Source: Takakia lepidozioides | Lineage: Eukaryota; Streptophyta; Takakiopsida; Takakiales; Takakiaceae | Assembly (NCBI GenBank): GCA_030704615.1 | Contig: CM060734.1 | Location: forward strand, 34,056,042 to 34,120,041 | Length of the DNA: 64,000 bases | Direction: 5' to 3' | Shown: in pieces, positions 22,107 through 34,072 of the stretch | How the letters are laid out: every line of letters starts with the position of its first letter | Position numbering within the stretch: position 1 is the stretch's first letter | The notes under the pieces: generated by a model | The model's input: only the letters and a program-made list of their open reading frames with translations | What the model was told of the DNA's origin: nothing | Database searches by the model: none | Position numbers and translations under genes: made by a program

Positions 22107-22878
22107 ACAGCTTTACACAGCCCGTCACAGTCTATCACAGCCAGACACAGTCTGACACAGCCCGACACAGCTTTGCACAGCCAGTCACAGCCCGACACAG
22201 CTTTACACAGCTAGTCACAGCTCGGCACAGCTTAACACAGCCTGTCACAGTGTACATGGGGAACATTTATCATTAACAGGGAACGACTGTGTGGGAATGA
22301 CATCTGCAGAGGGAACGTGTTACTTTAGGGGTGACGGTTAGTTAGTTAGGTGGTTAGAACAGCTTGCGGGTAGATTAGGCAGGGCGGCAACAAGAAGAGG
22401 ATCACTTCTTGAGGAGGGCGATTTGTTCAGGAGAGGAGGAGACGTAACAGAGAGCGGAAACAGTGAAGAGGAGATGATGACTTGATTGAGGCTTAATTCA
22501 TGCAAGCCGTAAAATTATACAGTAGGGTAGATGAGGGACACCATGGCATAGGCATGATACATGATTAATCTTAATCCGATACTGAATTGATACAAATATA
22601 CTATGTAGAGAGACATGAGAGAAGCTGTGGAATGAATGCATGATTAATTGGAACTTAGTAGATACTGAAGCAATCTGATGCTTCAGTATACACGGTAAGG
22701 TAAATTGATAACATGAAGGCAAGAAGGAATACAAATAGGAAGCACAACCATGATTCACTAGCTGTAGATCATGACTGATTGTTCTGAGCGGGCTGAGTGC
22801 TTAGAGATATCCAACTCTTCTATCTTGGAGTTTCCACCTCGGATAGCAAAGGGATGGGTGAGTAAAAGCCGCTCGACA
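22107..22878 (+). repeat. LTR fragment (solo 3' part), plus orientation
   Basis: Starts in the decamer array (22108-22250, CACAGCCCGT type) and runs through the conserved LTR interior to the end CTCGACA at 22878. The first about 130 bases of the LTR are missing. The LTR end is joined not to a PBS but straight to an ORF3 fragment, so an internal region has been lost between them. It mirrors 20103-20378: the two arrays flank the copy D ORF3 segment as an inverted pair. Confidence 0.8.
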
Positions 22879-23694
22879 TACTTCTTAAGCAGTGGCGCAA
22901 GGACGGACGGGTTGAGAGTACATTCTCTCTCACTCAATACTTGCAAGCCCCACAGGCTTACACGCACTTACCCGTTCCATTCTGTGCCAACCATACTTTT
23001 ATGCTCTACGCCTTGCAAGATTTCTTAGAGCTATTTCAAACAAGGCCATCTTGTTTGTCTGGAATGAAGAGAATTTGGGGAATGGAGGATGTCAGGGTAA
23101 AGAGCACCACGATTCTGCAGAAGCAGACAATTGCTACACCTCAAGCAGTGCAGCTGTGGAAGGAGTTGCGATTGGAGGGACTGCTACGCAAGGAATGGTC
23201 CTTGCATCATAGGGCGTTCATGATACAATTCATTCAGAACTTTGAACCTCAGACGGGAGTTACACAAGTGAGGGGAGTAGATATATAGATTACTCCCCAA
23301 TACTTGCAGCAATTGTTTGAATTGCCATCAGGCCGTGTAAATGTGGATGAGCACAGGGCAAGATTGCAGATAGACGATTTGTTCCAAGAAAGGAGTTTCT
23401 TTAAGACTCAGGGATACACTTGCACCAAGGCTGAGTACCCAGGGTTAAAAGAAGTTGGTCAGGTTCTGAACGTTCTGTTTGCCATGAAACAGAACAACAA
23501 TACCTTAGCAGAACATTCACGGAAGAGATACTGAAAGCCTTGAGGGGGGTAGATGTGGTTTGGGCGGACTTAATGTACAATGGTTTGGTGGAAGAGATGA
23601 AGCGGTTATAAGGCACTGCTGCTAAGTCTTCAATCATTGTGTCTGGTCCAGTGATTGCGCAAATTATTCTTGATTCTTGCATACTTGATGCGCA
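22879..23694 (+). pseudogene. ORF3 middle fragment, plus orientation
   Basis: Matches copy C 18345-19155 (YTHLPVPFCANHTFMLYALQ, LLRKEWSLHHRAFMIQFIQN, QLFELPSGRVNVDEHRARLQ, YNGLVEEMKR). Interrupted by TAG at 23,285 and by further lesions near 23,500 and 23,608. It ends at ILDAQE (about 23,694), where the sequence turns to the minus orientation. Confidence 0.75.
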
Positions 23695-24323
23695 AGAACC
23701 TGCACAGCCACCTGTTGTAGAGGTTGTGATATGGCCACCGTTGTCCCTCCTACTATTGGCAACTCTTGCACCTCCTGTGATGAAGACTGGAAAATCAGAG
23801 TCCTGGCATGCAAATAAGTAGCCACCAGCTGCTCCTCAGGAACAAAGTCTCTTTTGTCAATATTGGAACTCGGGTCATCCACTTGAGTTTGCAGACCTTC
23901 CACATCATCCTGTAACTCCGCAATCCTACTATAGACATTGTCTATAGTAGTTGTGGCAATGTTTTGCACTTGCAATCTGAGATCATTCATCTCCCCCTGA
24001 GTGAGCTTTCGTGGTGCTTTCCCTTCCACCGGCCCTTGTGTTAACCATACTTGCATAAGATGATTATCCACCAAGTCCTGTGTAGCACCCCGGAGAGCCT
24101 GCTCCTCCTTGAGTCTGTACACATCTAACTACTGCTATAAAGCCTCCATGCTCTTCGCATGAGGTTCAACCAGGCCCGCATAGGCAGCAGCCAGATTATT
24201 GGCTTCCTTCCAAGCCTTGTTAGCCACAGAGAGTTAATTCTTGTGGCCCGTGAGTGATTGCTGCAACTGCAGGATGAACCTTTCATTCTCAGCCTCAACC
24301 TGACTGTACTGTTGGAAAGTATC
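23695..24323 (-). pseudogene. ORF3 coiled-coil fragment, minus orientation
   Basis: Minus-strand homologue of copy D 21550-22100 (MQVWLTQGPVEGKAPRKLTQ, VYSRIAELQDDVEGLQTQVD). It extends further upstream to YSQVEAENERFILQLQQS at about 24,300, a part absent from copy D. It ends against the first base of copy B's LTR at 24324. This helps connect the N- and C-terminal halves of ORF3. Confidence 0.75.
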
Positions 24324-25252
24324 TATTAGAGGGCTGTTTGGGACTTAGACGCTTTTACGGGTTCTAGGGGGTACCCTTAATTTTTGCATAGACTTACGGA
24401 TGGTAGACTGAGACCAACAGAAGCCTTAGGGGTGACAGGCGCAGGCTTAGGGGGGGGTAGACAAGCCGACACAGTCTGACACAGCCCGACACAGCCTCAC
24501 ACAGCCAGTCACAGCCCGACACAGACTATCACAGCCCGACACAGCTTTGCACAGCCAGTCACAGCCCGACACAGCCTCACATAGCCAGTCATAGCTCGAC
24601 ACAGCTTGGCACAGCCCGTCACACCGTACATAGGGAACGGTTATCATTGACAGGGAATGACTGTGTGGGAACGACATCTGCAGAGGGAACGTGTTACTTG
24701 AGGGGTGACAGTTAGTTAGTTAGGTGGTTAGAACAGCTTGCGGGTAGATTAGGCAGGGCGGCAACAGGAAGGGGATCACTTCTTGGAGAGCGCGACTTGG
24801 TCAGGGGAAGATGAGACAAAACGGAGAGCAGAAACACTGAAGAGGAGATGATGACTTGATTGAGGCTTAATTCATGCAAGCTGTAGAATCATACAGTATG
24901 GTAGATTAGGGACATCATGGCATTGGCTTGATACCTGATAAATCATAATCTGATACTAATTCGATACAAATACACTGTGTAGAGAGACATGAGTGAAGCT
25001 GTGGAATGAATGAATGATTGATTGGAACTTGATAGATACTGAAGCAATCTGATGATTCAGTATGCACAGTAAAGTAATTGGCTAACATGAAGGCAAGAAG
25101 AAATACAAATAGGAAGCACAACCATGATTCACTAGCTGTAGGTCATGACTGATTGTTCTGAGCGGGCTAAGTGTTTAGAGATATCCAACTTTTTTATCTT
25201 GGAGTTTCCGTCTCGGATAGCGAAGGGATGGGTGAGTAAAAGCCGCTCGACA
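24324..25252 (+). repeat. 5' LTR of gypsy copy B
   Basis: Starts TATTAGAGGG (TG to TA at the first dinucleotide relative to copy A) and ends CTCGACA; about 929 bp. The decamer array lies at about 24,460-24,625. The PBS TTTGGCGACCATACTGGGGA follows at 25253-25272. The promoter must lie inside, but I could not place a TATA box with confidence. Confidence 0.85.
24460..24625 (+). repeat. Decamer array inside the LTR of copy B
   Basis: About 16 units of CACAGCCCGA, CACAGCCAGT and similar. Same sense as the coding minisatellite at 31970-32075 in the same element. Confidence 0.82.
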
Positions 25253-25829
25253 TTTGGCGACCATACTGGGGAACTGGGTCATGAACAACCAGATGTGACA
25301 GGCATCTGGTGGGATCATGGTGGTTGGAGAATTAAAGAATTTGATGTGAATCAAATTCCCTGTGGAACTGAGAAGGAAAGATTGTCCAAACAATTCTTTC
25401 AGAGGTTCTTGGAATTGCCAGACGGTTGTAAAGAAAACATTCTTAAGAGAGTGCATGATGCTGACCCTGAGTGGGGTCTGGAGAAAGGAGTGATAAAGAT
25501 TCATCAAAATGGCCTGTAGAGGGAGAGCACGTTAGTTACCAACACTGGTTTATGTGATAGCATTGCTATTAGAGTTAGAAGGCTGGGAGGAAAGGAAAGT
25601 GAATGTTTACACTCATATGCATGAAGAGCTTGTACTGGTAAAGAATTGGATTCCTAAGGATATTCAGTGGATCAAACTCACACCAAGAACGGCTTTTCAG
25701 ACTTGTTTGCCATATGGTTATATGGTAACAGAGACTTCTAGTATAGCCAAAGGTGCATTGAAGCTTGAAAGAAATCCAGGCATATACGAGAGATACTACA
25801 GAAGAGAGTTTTGGTTATTGTCTCATTAA
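25145..25829 (+). pseudogene. ORF0 upstream of gag, gypsy copy B
   Basis: Homologue of 14325-13630. It starts inside the LTR (MTDCSERAKCLEIS) and reads to GVIKIHQNGL, then a TAG at about 25,519 after a local rearrangement. The C-terminal part continues at 25554-25829 (GWEERKVNVYTHMHEELVLV ... REFWLLSH). No domain is recognised. Confidence 0.6.
25253..25272 (+). other. Primer binding site of gypsy copy B
   Basis: TTTGGCGACCATACTGGGGA directly after the LTR, identical to copy A (14217-14198). Probably primed by tRNA-Arg, by analogy with Ogre-type elements. Confidence 0.7.
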
Positions 25830-25849
25830 AGATATGAAAGACATGGGAC

Positions 25850-27800
25850 ATGAGTGATGAAAGAGAAGCTAGACTCCAGAGATATTCAGCAAAAAGAGAA
25901 ATTTATCTGAAAGCTAATTATCCATATCTTTGGGAGAGAGGAATAGACATAGGGGAATCATTTGGACCTCTCACACCATTAAAATCAAAGAGTACATCAC
26001 CCATACCGAAAGAACTAGAGCTGGATGCTACTCCTTCTTATTCCTTACAAGAAAGATTAAGGGAATTGGTACAGGAAGAAGATCAACCACGAGGTGAAAG
26101 ATCTGAGGTACATCCCTGGATTAAAGATTTGACAGAAATCTTTGATCAGAGTTGGCATGGAACACCAAAAGCAGGAACTCCAGTTTCTGAGGCATAAGGC
26201 CAGGAAGGAGAGGAGGATGTGGCAGAGCCAACGGAGAGTTCAGACTCTCCCACACCACTTCAGTTGAGTTACATGAGTGAAGAAGAAGAAACCCAAGGGT
26301 AGAACTTGGAAGATAAAAACAGAGAGAAAAAATTGGAAGATGAAGAGTATGAAGAAGTAGACCCAACAGTTAAGGTTGAGACTACAACCAGGACATCCCA
26401 ACCTATTGGACCTGGATCAAGTGGAGCACTTGGATCACAGGCCAACAAAGGTGTCGGCTCAGGGGGATCAGGCGGGCAGCCTGGATCTGGCTCTGGGGGG
26501 GCAGGGAGTGTGGGAAGTAGTGCAACTGGAGCTGGGAATACTGTGAATATAGTGGGGCTAGTAGCAGGGAGTGCTCAGGGGCCAGCACTTGGTGGAAGTT
26601 CCACCACAACTACAACAGGTCCTCAAGGACCAGCACCAGCAGGGGGGCCAGCATCTGTCAGTGGGCAGGGGGTAGGGCCACAGATGGCGTTACAACCAAC
26701 ACGGACAAAACCACCTTTTCCAATATATACAGGAAAATGGGATCCTGATGTACACATCAGCCAATTTGAGCACATGTGTATTGTGAACAATGAGAATGGC
26801 GATGATGCCAAAATGAGATTGTTTCCTTGTTCACTTATAAAGAAAACAAGTGAATGGTATGCAAGATTCCCTGATAATCATTTCCTAATCTGGAATGGCT
26901 TAAGTACATCATTCCGAAATAGGTTCAGGACAAGTAAAACTGAGGATGAAGTGTATGGAAGTTTACAATAGTTAAAGCAAAAGAAGCATGAAACTGTTGA
27001 AGAGTACATGGAAAAGATGGAATTGATGATGAAAAAGTTGGTTGCTGTACTAGCACCAGGATTACAGAAGACTTGGTTTTTGAGTGGACTAAGACCAGAG
27101 TTGCAAAAGAAAGTGGATATGCTACCCCATAATACGGTGGAGGAAGCATTTGAAACAACTAACAGAATTGAGCAATTGGGAATGCTCAGGAGAGAGAAAA
27201 GGGATGATGAGGACTCTGAGGATGAGTCAGATGAGGAAGAAGAGCAAGAGCTCAAGAGGAAGAATAAGAAGAAAGAAAAGTTGAAGAGGGATAAATATGA
27301 GAAAAGATTAGAAGAAATCTTGAAGAAGTATGCCACAAAGGCTACAATACATTGGAGGAAGGGTGTTTGGTGTGCAAAATGCCAGAATGAAGGCCATACC
27401 ACCACTGAATGCCACATGAAGGAGAAACACTGTATTATTTGTAAAATGGATAACCATTCTACTGAGAATTGTTATTACATTAGAAGGACAGCTGCAAGAG
27501 AACCTAGGCAAGTAAGGGTGCATCAGTGCAACCCTAGCCAAGAAGAAACAGTGATCATGACCACTATAGTAAGCCTGGTGGTTATAACAATGGTAAGGAA
27601 GGGAGAGGTAATCCAAGAGGGAATTACCAAGAAAATCCCAGAGGCAACTATTAGGGTAGTCCAAGGGGGAATTACCAGCCAGGGAATCAGGATTATAGAA
27701 ATAATCCCAGAGCTAAGGGCGAGGACCCAATGGTGAAGAACTGAGTTACTATTGTAATGAGGCAGGACATCGCAAGGCAGCCTGTTCATTCTGGATCAGA
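25850..27800 (+). pseudogene. gag region, gypsy copy B
   Basis: Pieces 25850-26197, 26306-26971 and 27008-27736 give MSDEREARLQRYS, the acidic and Gly/Ser-rich linker, the capsid-like part (FEHMCIVNNENGDDAKMRLF; TSEWYARFPDNHFL; KKHETVEEYMEKMELMMKKL) and zinc knuckles (CAKCQNEGHTTTEC, CIICKMDNHSTENC). Stops: TAG at 26,300 (CAG in copy A) and TAG at 26,969-26,971 (CAA-TAG-TTA), which copy A shares. A frame change occurs near 27,560 in the GN-rich tract. Confidence 0.82.
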
Positions 27801-27812
27801 CACCAGAATGAG

Positions 27813-28850
27813 ATGAGAGCTCCTGTGAATGAGGGGCCAGTGGTGGCAGCTCACATGGTTAGGCCATGTGTTGTACCAGAAGTAAGTACAATGATAGTAA
27901 CCAGAAGCAAAGCTAAATTTATACCTCCAGTAGATGAGGAAGATGATGATAATGAAGATGGCAGTGATGTGCCTGAAGATGATGAGGCTTGGAGAGATGA
28001 GAAGGAACTGCACAGGGAAGTGGCTGATACCATAAGGGAAATGCAGAAGAGTACTGATATCCCTATGGCAGATTCCTCTGATTCTGGAAGATAAGATGAA
28101 GGAAAGAAAGAAGCTGCATAAGTGCAGAGTAATGAAGGGACTTTGGCTGAAGTAATATGCCAGTCCAAAGTGGAGATTACGATTGGACAGTTATTGGCTG
28201 TGGCACCTTATTGTAGGCACAGGCTGTATCAAGCAATCAATCAGGTTGCCCATGAGACAGAGAACACAAGCATGAATAGCAAGGTGACCAGTTATAATGT
28301 GAAGCCGGAAGGGCGAGAAACAGTCATGGACTTTGATGATTCTATGCCAGTAATCCAATTGAGAATTTGAAGCACAGATCTGACTGATGTACTGATAGAT
28401 GGAGGCTCTGGAGTGAATATCATAACAGACCAATTAAGGCAGAAGCTTGGTCTAAGTAACATGAAACCAGCCCCATTCACAGTAACAATGGCAGATCAAA
28501 GAAGTGTTCAGCCATTAGGTTTGATAAGAGGAGTTAAGATACAAATTCAAAAGATGATATTTAAGATCACAGTGACTGTGTTGAAAATGGATGATGTCAT
28601 GGAAGCTTACTCCTTATTGCTGGGTCGACCATGGCTGAAACAGGCCAGGGTATTCCATGACTGGAATTCCCAGTTACTAACTGTGCATGATGGGAATCAC
28701 AAGATACAAATCACCACAAAGAAATCTAGTAGACTACCTGCTACGAGAAGACCTCAAAGAGTTAGAGAGTATGACTGGAGAAGAGGACTTGATGAGGAAC
28801 AGGAAGCTACCCTGTTCGCTGCACACCCAGAGTGGGAGCAGATTGCATAA
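27813..28850 (+). pseudogene. gag tail and aspartic protease, gypsy copy B
   Basis: 27813-28094: acidic linker (VTRSKAKFIPPVDEEDDDNE). 28122-28370 and 28413-28850: protease, with DGGSGVNII around the active-site Asp (about 28,400), QPLGLIRGVKIQIQKMIF and LLLGRPWLKQARVFHDW. A TGA at 28,368 separates the two halves just before the active site. Family: retropepsin-like protease of plant gypsy elements. Confidence 0.8.
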
Positions 28851-29051
28851 ATGCAACTGGAAGACCTAAGTTGTTTAAAAGGTATCTGCTATGGTGTAGT
28901 GACAGCAACACCAATTGAGGGTGAAACAAGCAGTTACCCACCACATTTCTATGAAGAAAGAGAGGGAGAAATGAAAATCCTAGAAGAACCAGCCACTGTG
29001 AGTTTGCAGGATGAAGTAGTGACTGGTTAGACAATCACAGCTGATGAGTAG

Positions 29052-30749
29052 GTGAGAGAAGTGAATGTGGGAACTGAGGAGGAACCAAGAATGGTGAAAG
29101 TAGGGGCTGACTTGGAGCCAGAATTCTTTGAGGAAGTTAAGAGTCTATTCATCAAATACAGAGATGTATTTGCTTGGAGCTATGAGGATCTGAAAGGGAT
29201 ACCACCTGAGATCTGTCAGCATAAGATTGAACTGGAACCAGGGTCAGTACCAATCAAACATGCAAGGTACAGAATGAATCCCAACTATGCACAGAAGGTT
29301 GGGGAAGAGATCAAGAAACTGGCTGAGGCTAAGTTCATATACCCGATAGAGTATACAACTTGGTTGTCACCCATTGTGATAGTTCCCAAGAAGAATGGTA
29401 AACTGAGAGTTTGTGTGAACTATCAGAAGTTGAATGCTTGTACAAAGAAACATCCCTTCCCTTTGCCATTCACAGAAGCGGTACTGGACATTGTGGCAAG
29501 CCATGAGATGTACTCATTCATGGATGGCTTCAGTGGGTATAACCAAGTGCAAGTGGCAGAAGAAGACCAGGGAAAGACAGCTTTCATCACCGACTGGGGT
29601 GCTTATGCATACAAAGTCATGTCTTTTGGACTTTGTAATGCACCAACAACTTTTTATAGAGTGATAAGTGAATCTTTCCATGAGTATCTGGATGATTTCA
29701 TGCAGGTGTTCTTAGATGACTTCAGTGTGTACAGCTCTAAGAATGATCACTTGCATAAATTAGAGTTATGTTTGGCCAGATGCAGGATGAGGGGTCTGGG
29801 CCTGAATCCAAAGAAGTGTACTTTCTGTGTGAACTCAGGGGTACTTTTGGGACACATTGTGTGTAAGAGGGGACTGCTTGTGGATCCCAGAAAGACAGAG
29901 GCGATTAAAGCCTCTCCACCACCAGGAAATGTTAAGAGTCTAAGGAGATTCCTTGGACAAACCAGTTATTATAGAAGATTTGTCAGACGGTATGCACAGA
30001 TAGCAGCACCATTGAGCAAGCTTCTGAAGAAAGATGCAGTGTTTGCATTGACAGCTGAATGTCAAAAGGCTTTTGAGGAACTTACATTGTCAGTAACAAC
30101 TACACCTGTGCTGATTAACCCTCACTGGCATGTAGTATTTCATGTTCACTGTGATGCCTCACGAGAAGCATTGGGAGCAGTGTTAGCCCAAAATGTTACA
30201 GGAAACATAGATTCACCTGTGTACTATGCTAGCAGGTTGTTGAACAGTGCTAAAATGCACTATAGCACAACTGAAAGAGAAGCATTGGCAATGATATATG
30301 CAGTCAAGAAATTCAGGCATTACCTATTGGGAATGAAGTTTATGTTTTATGTGGATCATCAGGCTTTGATTTATCTGGTGAACAAGCCTTTGATAAGTGG
30401 CAGGATAGCAAGATGGTTAATAATCTTGCACGAGTTTGAGTTTGAAGTTGTTTACAAGCCTGGCTGTTTGCATCTTGTGGCAGATCACTTGTCACGCCTA
30501 GCAACAGGAGAGCCAACCACGGGAGTAGACGACCAACTACCTGATGTGAGTTTATTTGCAGTGGAGGTGCAGGGAAGTGCAGATGATTGGTTAGATTGGC
30601 AGTGGCCAATCAGATACTACCTTACTCATGGTCAGTGCCCACCTAGTTATGGGAAGGAGCAGAGGAAGAGAATCGCTATCAAAGCTTTACCTTACATTAT
30701 GATAGGGGCCAGAATGTATAAGCTAGGACCTGATGGAGTTCTTAAATGA
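29052..30749 (+). pseudogene. Reverse transcriptase and RNase H, gypsy copy B
   Basis: 565 open codons. RT boxes: IYPIEYTTWLSPIVIVPKKN, FMDGFSGYNQV, FLDDFSVYSS, LGHIVCKRGLLVDP. Then RNase H ([36 protein letters not shown]) and [17 protein letters not shown]. The reading is bounded upstream by TAG at 29,029 and 29,049 (TGG and CAG in copy A) and downstream by TGA at 30,747-30,749 (CGA in copy C). Catalytic boxes are intact, though the polyprotein cannot be made. Confidence 0.9.
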
Positions 30750-30752
30750 TGC

Positions 30753-31778
30753 TTGTACCACCATGAAGTAAATATAGTTTTGGAGGAAGTTCATAAAGGA
30801 GTGGCTGGAGGTCATTTTGGAGAAGAGACTACCAGTAGACAGATACTATTTGCAGGTTACTGGTGGCCTACTTTGTTCAAGGATGTGCACAAATATTGCA
30901 AGAGTTGTGATGAGTGTCAGAGGCTAGGACCATTGCAGAGATCTGGGAAGATGGCTTTGCATCCTACGATGCCTACTGAACCATTTCTGAAATGGAGACT
31001 ATACTTTGTTGGACCAATTAACCCACCAGCCAAGAATACACAGAACAAGTATATAATCACAACCACTGATTATACTACAAAGTGGGTGGAAGCTAAAGCT
31101 CTGAGGGACAACACATCTAAGTCTACAGCAAGGTTCCTGTATGAGATCATACTTACAAGATTTGGTTGTCCCCTGGAATTTATCAGTGACCAGGGAAGTC
31201 ACTTCATTAATGAGACCATAGAACTATTGACTAAAGAGTTCATGATTGTGCATAGGAAGAGTACAACCTATTACCCACAGGGTAATGGGCAGGCAGAGGC
31301 CACCAACAAAATACTATGTATTATCTTGGCTAAGATAGTCAATGCAAACAGAATAGATTGGGATACAAAGCTTCTGACAGCTCTGTGGTCATACAGAACT
31401 TCATATAAAGTCACAACCAAGTATATACCATTCCAATTAGTTCATGGTATGAAAGCTTTACTTCCAGTGGAGTTCTTGTTACCTACCATGAGAACTGAAT
31501 GGGGAAGGAGAATGGAATTGGAGGATTCAATTAAAGTCAGGAAACATGAATTATATCATGTGGAAGAAGTACGTGCTGATGCAGGAGATAACATGACCAG
31601 AATTCAGATGAAAATGAATGATCAATTTGATGAAGGTAAACTGAAAACTTTTAATACGGGTGATTTGGTTCTGTGGTTGCAGAAGAAGGGAAAAATTAAG
31701 GCTTCTAAGCTTAAGTCACCATGGAAAGGACCTTATGTCATACAGAAGATGTATGATAACAACACAGTCATGTTATAA
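30753..31778 (+). pseudogene. Integrase, gypsy copy B
   Basis: Continues the RT-RNase H frame after a CGA-to-TGA stop. HHCC finger ([20 protein letters not shown] ... [11 protein letters not shown]), DDE core ([31 protein letters not shown]) and C-terminal domain (FNTGDLVLWLQKKGKIKASK; SPWKGPYVIQKMYDNNTVML) ending at TAA where copy C has CAA. In the first core motif copy C reads GLDFVGP and this copy reads RLYFVGP, so the first catalytic Asp is replaced by Tyr. Confidence 0.88.
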
Positions 31779-31793
31779 ACCATTAACAAAGAG

Positions 31794-34072
31794 ATGATGA
31801 GAAGAGTCAATGCCAATAAGTTGAAGGGATACAGTGGTATCCATGATAAACCATTGCAGCACGATTTGCACGTTGAAACACAAAAACAGTCACGGGCTGC
31901 GCCGGTGATACCAACGGAGTATGGAGCACTTGTCATTAAGCGAAGCGTGTATGGCCAGGGCAGGAAGTACAAGTGTCACACAGTTTATCACAGCCCACCA
32001 CAGTGTCACACAGTCTATCACAGCTCGTCACAGTCTGACACAGCCCAACACAGCCCAAGCGGGTTACACAGTCCATAGGGTTAGTGACAGGTGGACGTGG
32101 GTTAACGTCAGAAAAGTGGCCGACAAGTGAAAGGACAGCTTGGAAGTCAAGCTCGGAGAATGTGGGCCACTTGGGCGAAGAACACCGCAGAGCATATATT
32201 GCAAAAGTGGGTGTCATCATGCAAGAGGACAAACCGGGCCGTCAAAGTACCTACCCGGTACATCAACCAAAACTAATTGTGGGCCCATTCAAGCGTTCAG
32301 GGCAGAGGTAACGGAACCCTTTACGAGTACAGAAAAGGGGGACTTTTGCCACATGTGCTGTCCTAATGGACATTCCAGGTGGGAATGTCCACTGAGGGGG
32401 GTAAAATTAAGAAGTTACCTAAGGAGGCAACAGCCAATCAGGAGTGAGAATTTCATGCAGGTGGTTCCTTCCAAGAAACAAGAACAAGAAATTGGAAGAG
32501 TTATGAGCGGAAGAGTCGGGGTGGCTCCAAATAGCCAGTGTCTCGACGGGAGAGGCAATCAAAGCTATAGCTTTGTAGCTATGGCGGATATTACAAATTA
32601 TATGCTCGCTTTACTTCTTACGCAGTGGCACAAGGACGGACGGGTTGAGAGTACATTCTCTCTCACTTGATACTTGCAAGCTCCGCAGGCTTACACGCAC
32701 TTACCCGTTCCTTTTTGTGCCAACCATACTTTTATGCTCTACGCCATGCAAGCTTTCCTAGAGCTATTTCAAACAAGGCCTTCTTTTTGGTCTGGGATGA
32801 AGAGAGTAAGGGGAATGGAGGATATCAGGGTGAAGAGCACCAGGATTCTGCAGAAGCAAACCATTGCTACACCACAGGCAGTGCAGCTGCTGAGGGAGTT
32901 GCGATTGGAAGGGTTGCTATGCAAGGACTGGTCCTTGCATCATCGGAAGTATATGATACAATTCATTCAAAACTTTGACCTTCAGACAGGAGTTACACAA
33001 GTGCGGGGAGTAGATATAGAGATTACTCCCCAATACTTGCAGCAATTGTTTGAATTGCCATCAGGCCGTGTAAATGTGGATGAGCACAGGGCAAGATTGT
33101 AGATAGGCAATTTGTTCCAAGAAGGGAGTTTCTTTAAGACTCAGGGATACACTTGCACCAAGGCCGAGTACCCAGGGTTAAAAGAAGTTGGTCAGGTTCT
33201 GAACATTCTGTTTGCCATGAAACAGAACCAACAATACCTTAGCAAATCATTCACGGAGGAGATACTAAAAGCCTTCAGGTGGGAAGATGTGGCTTGGGCG
33301 GACTTAATGTACAATGGTTTGGTGGAAGAGATGAAGCGGTTACACGGCACTGCTGCTAAGTCTCCAATCGTTGTGTCTGGCCTAGTGATTGTGCAAATTA
33401 TTCTTGATTCTTGCATACTTGATGCGCGAGAACGTAAGGAGATGGAAGTGTTTGAGGCAGCAACCACTGCAATTGAGGAGCAGGGCTCTTCACATGGTGA
33501 AGGTGGACTGGAGGGGCAACACTAGTCTAAGAGACATAAGCGGAATATGACTGTAGTGGCAGATCCACTAGCTTCAAGGAAATCGCAAAATGATGTTTCC
33601 ATAGCTCTTGTGCAGGATGGGGCACAACAGCACAGAGGGCTGTTATTGCTGGAAGCACGACCTTTGGAGAGGGAAGAAGAAGTCACTTTGGTACCACAGC
33701 CATCACAGCCAGTTGAATCGGTTGTCTCAGAGGTTCCTCAGTTAGTACATGCTGTTGCACCATAGCCTATTGCTCTGGAAGGAGAAGGGTTGGACATTCA
33801 CACTACAGAGCAGGTTGTGGCAGAAATTGAGAAGGGTGACCTTCTCTATGAAAACTCTGGCTTGGTCAGGGAATCAGTGGTACCAAAGGTGTAGAGTCTG
33901 TCTAGGGAAATCCCTGCTGTGCATGTAATATTGGCGGAGGTACCAGGGGTAGAATGTAAGGGCACTGCAGCACCTGTGGAGGATGAGGTGGTTCAGGAAG
34001 AGGATCTGGTGGGAACATGGCCTGAATGGTTGGTGAAACATCACACTGTGGAGGATCAGGGAGAACAGCAAC
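31794..34072 (+). pseudogene. Integrase tail and ORF3 N-terminal half, gypsy copy B
   Basis: Pieces 31794-32078, 32140-32670, 32674-33102, 33112-33525, 33547-33765 and 33919-34072. They contain the His/Ser minisatellite (31970-32075), the CCHC-like motif (CCPNGHSRWECPLRG, about 32,360), the helical core and the acidic tail. Stops at 33,100, 33,523 and 33,892 are CAG-to-TAG changes relative to other copies; the one at 33,763 is GAG-to-TAG. Ends at the inversion junction near 34,072. Confidence 0.75.
31970..32075 (+). repeat. Coding decamer minisatellite, copy B
   Basis: About ten CACAGCYYRN units in the tail of the pol frame, the counterpart of 17630-17760 and 7430-7545, and the same sense and unit as the LTR array. 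Confidence 0.78.

Larger units (their letters stand above)
24324..34072 (+). mobile_element. Ty3/gypsy element, copy B (most complete)
   Basis: Plus-strand copy with LTR (24324-25252), PBS, ORF0, gag, protease, RT-RNase H, integrase and ORF3 N-terminal half. At about 34,072 it switches to minus-oriented ORF3 sequence. No 3' LTR follows in this orientation. Comparison with A and C lets most stops be traced to single substitutions. Confidence 0.88.
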
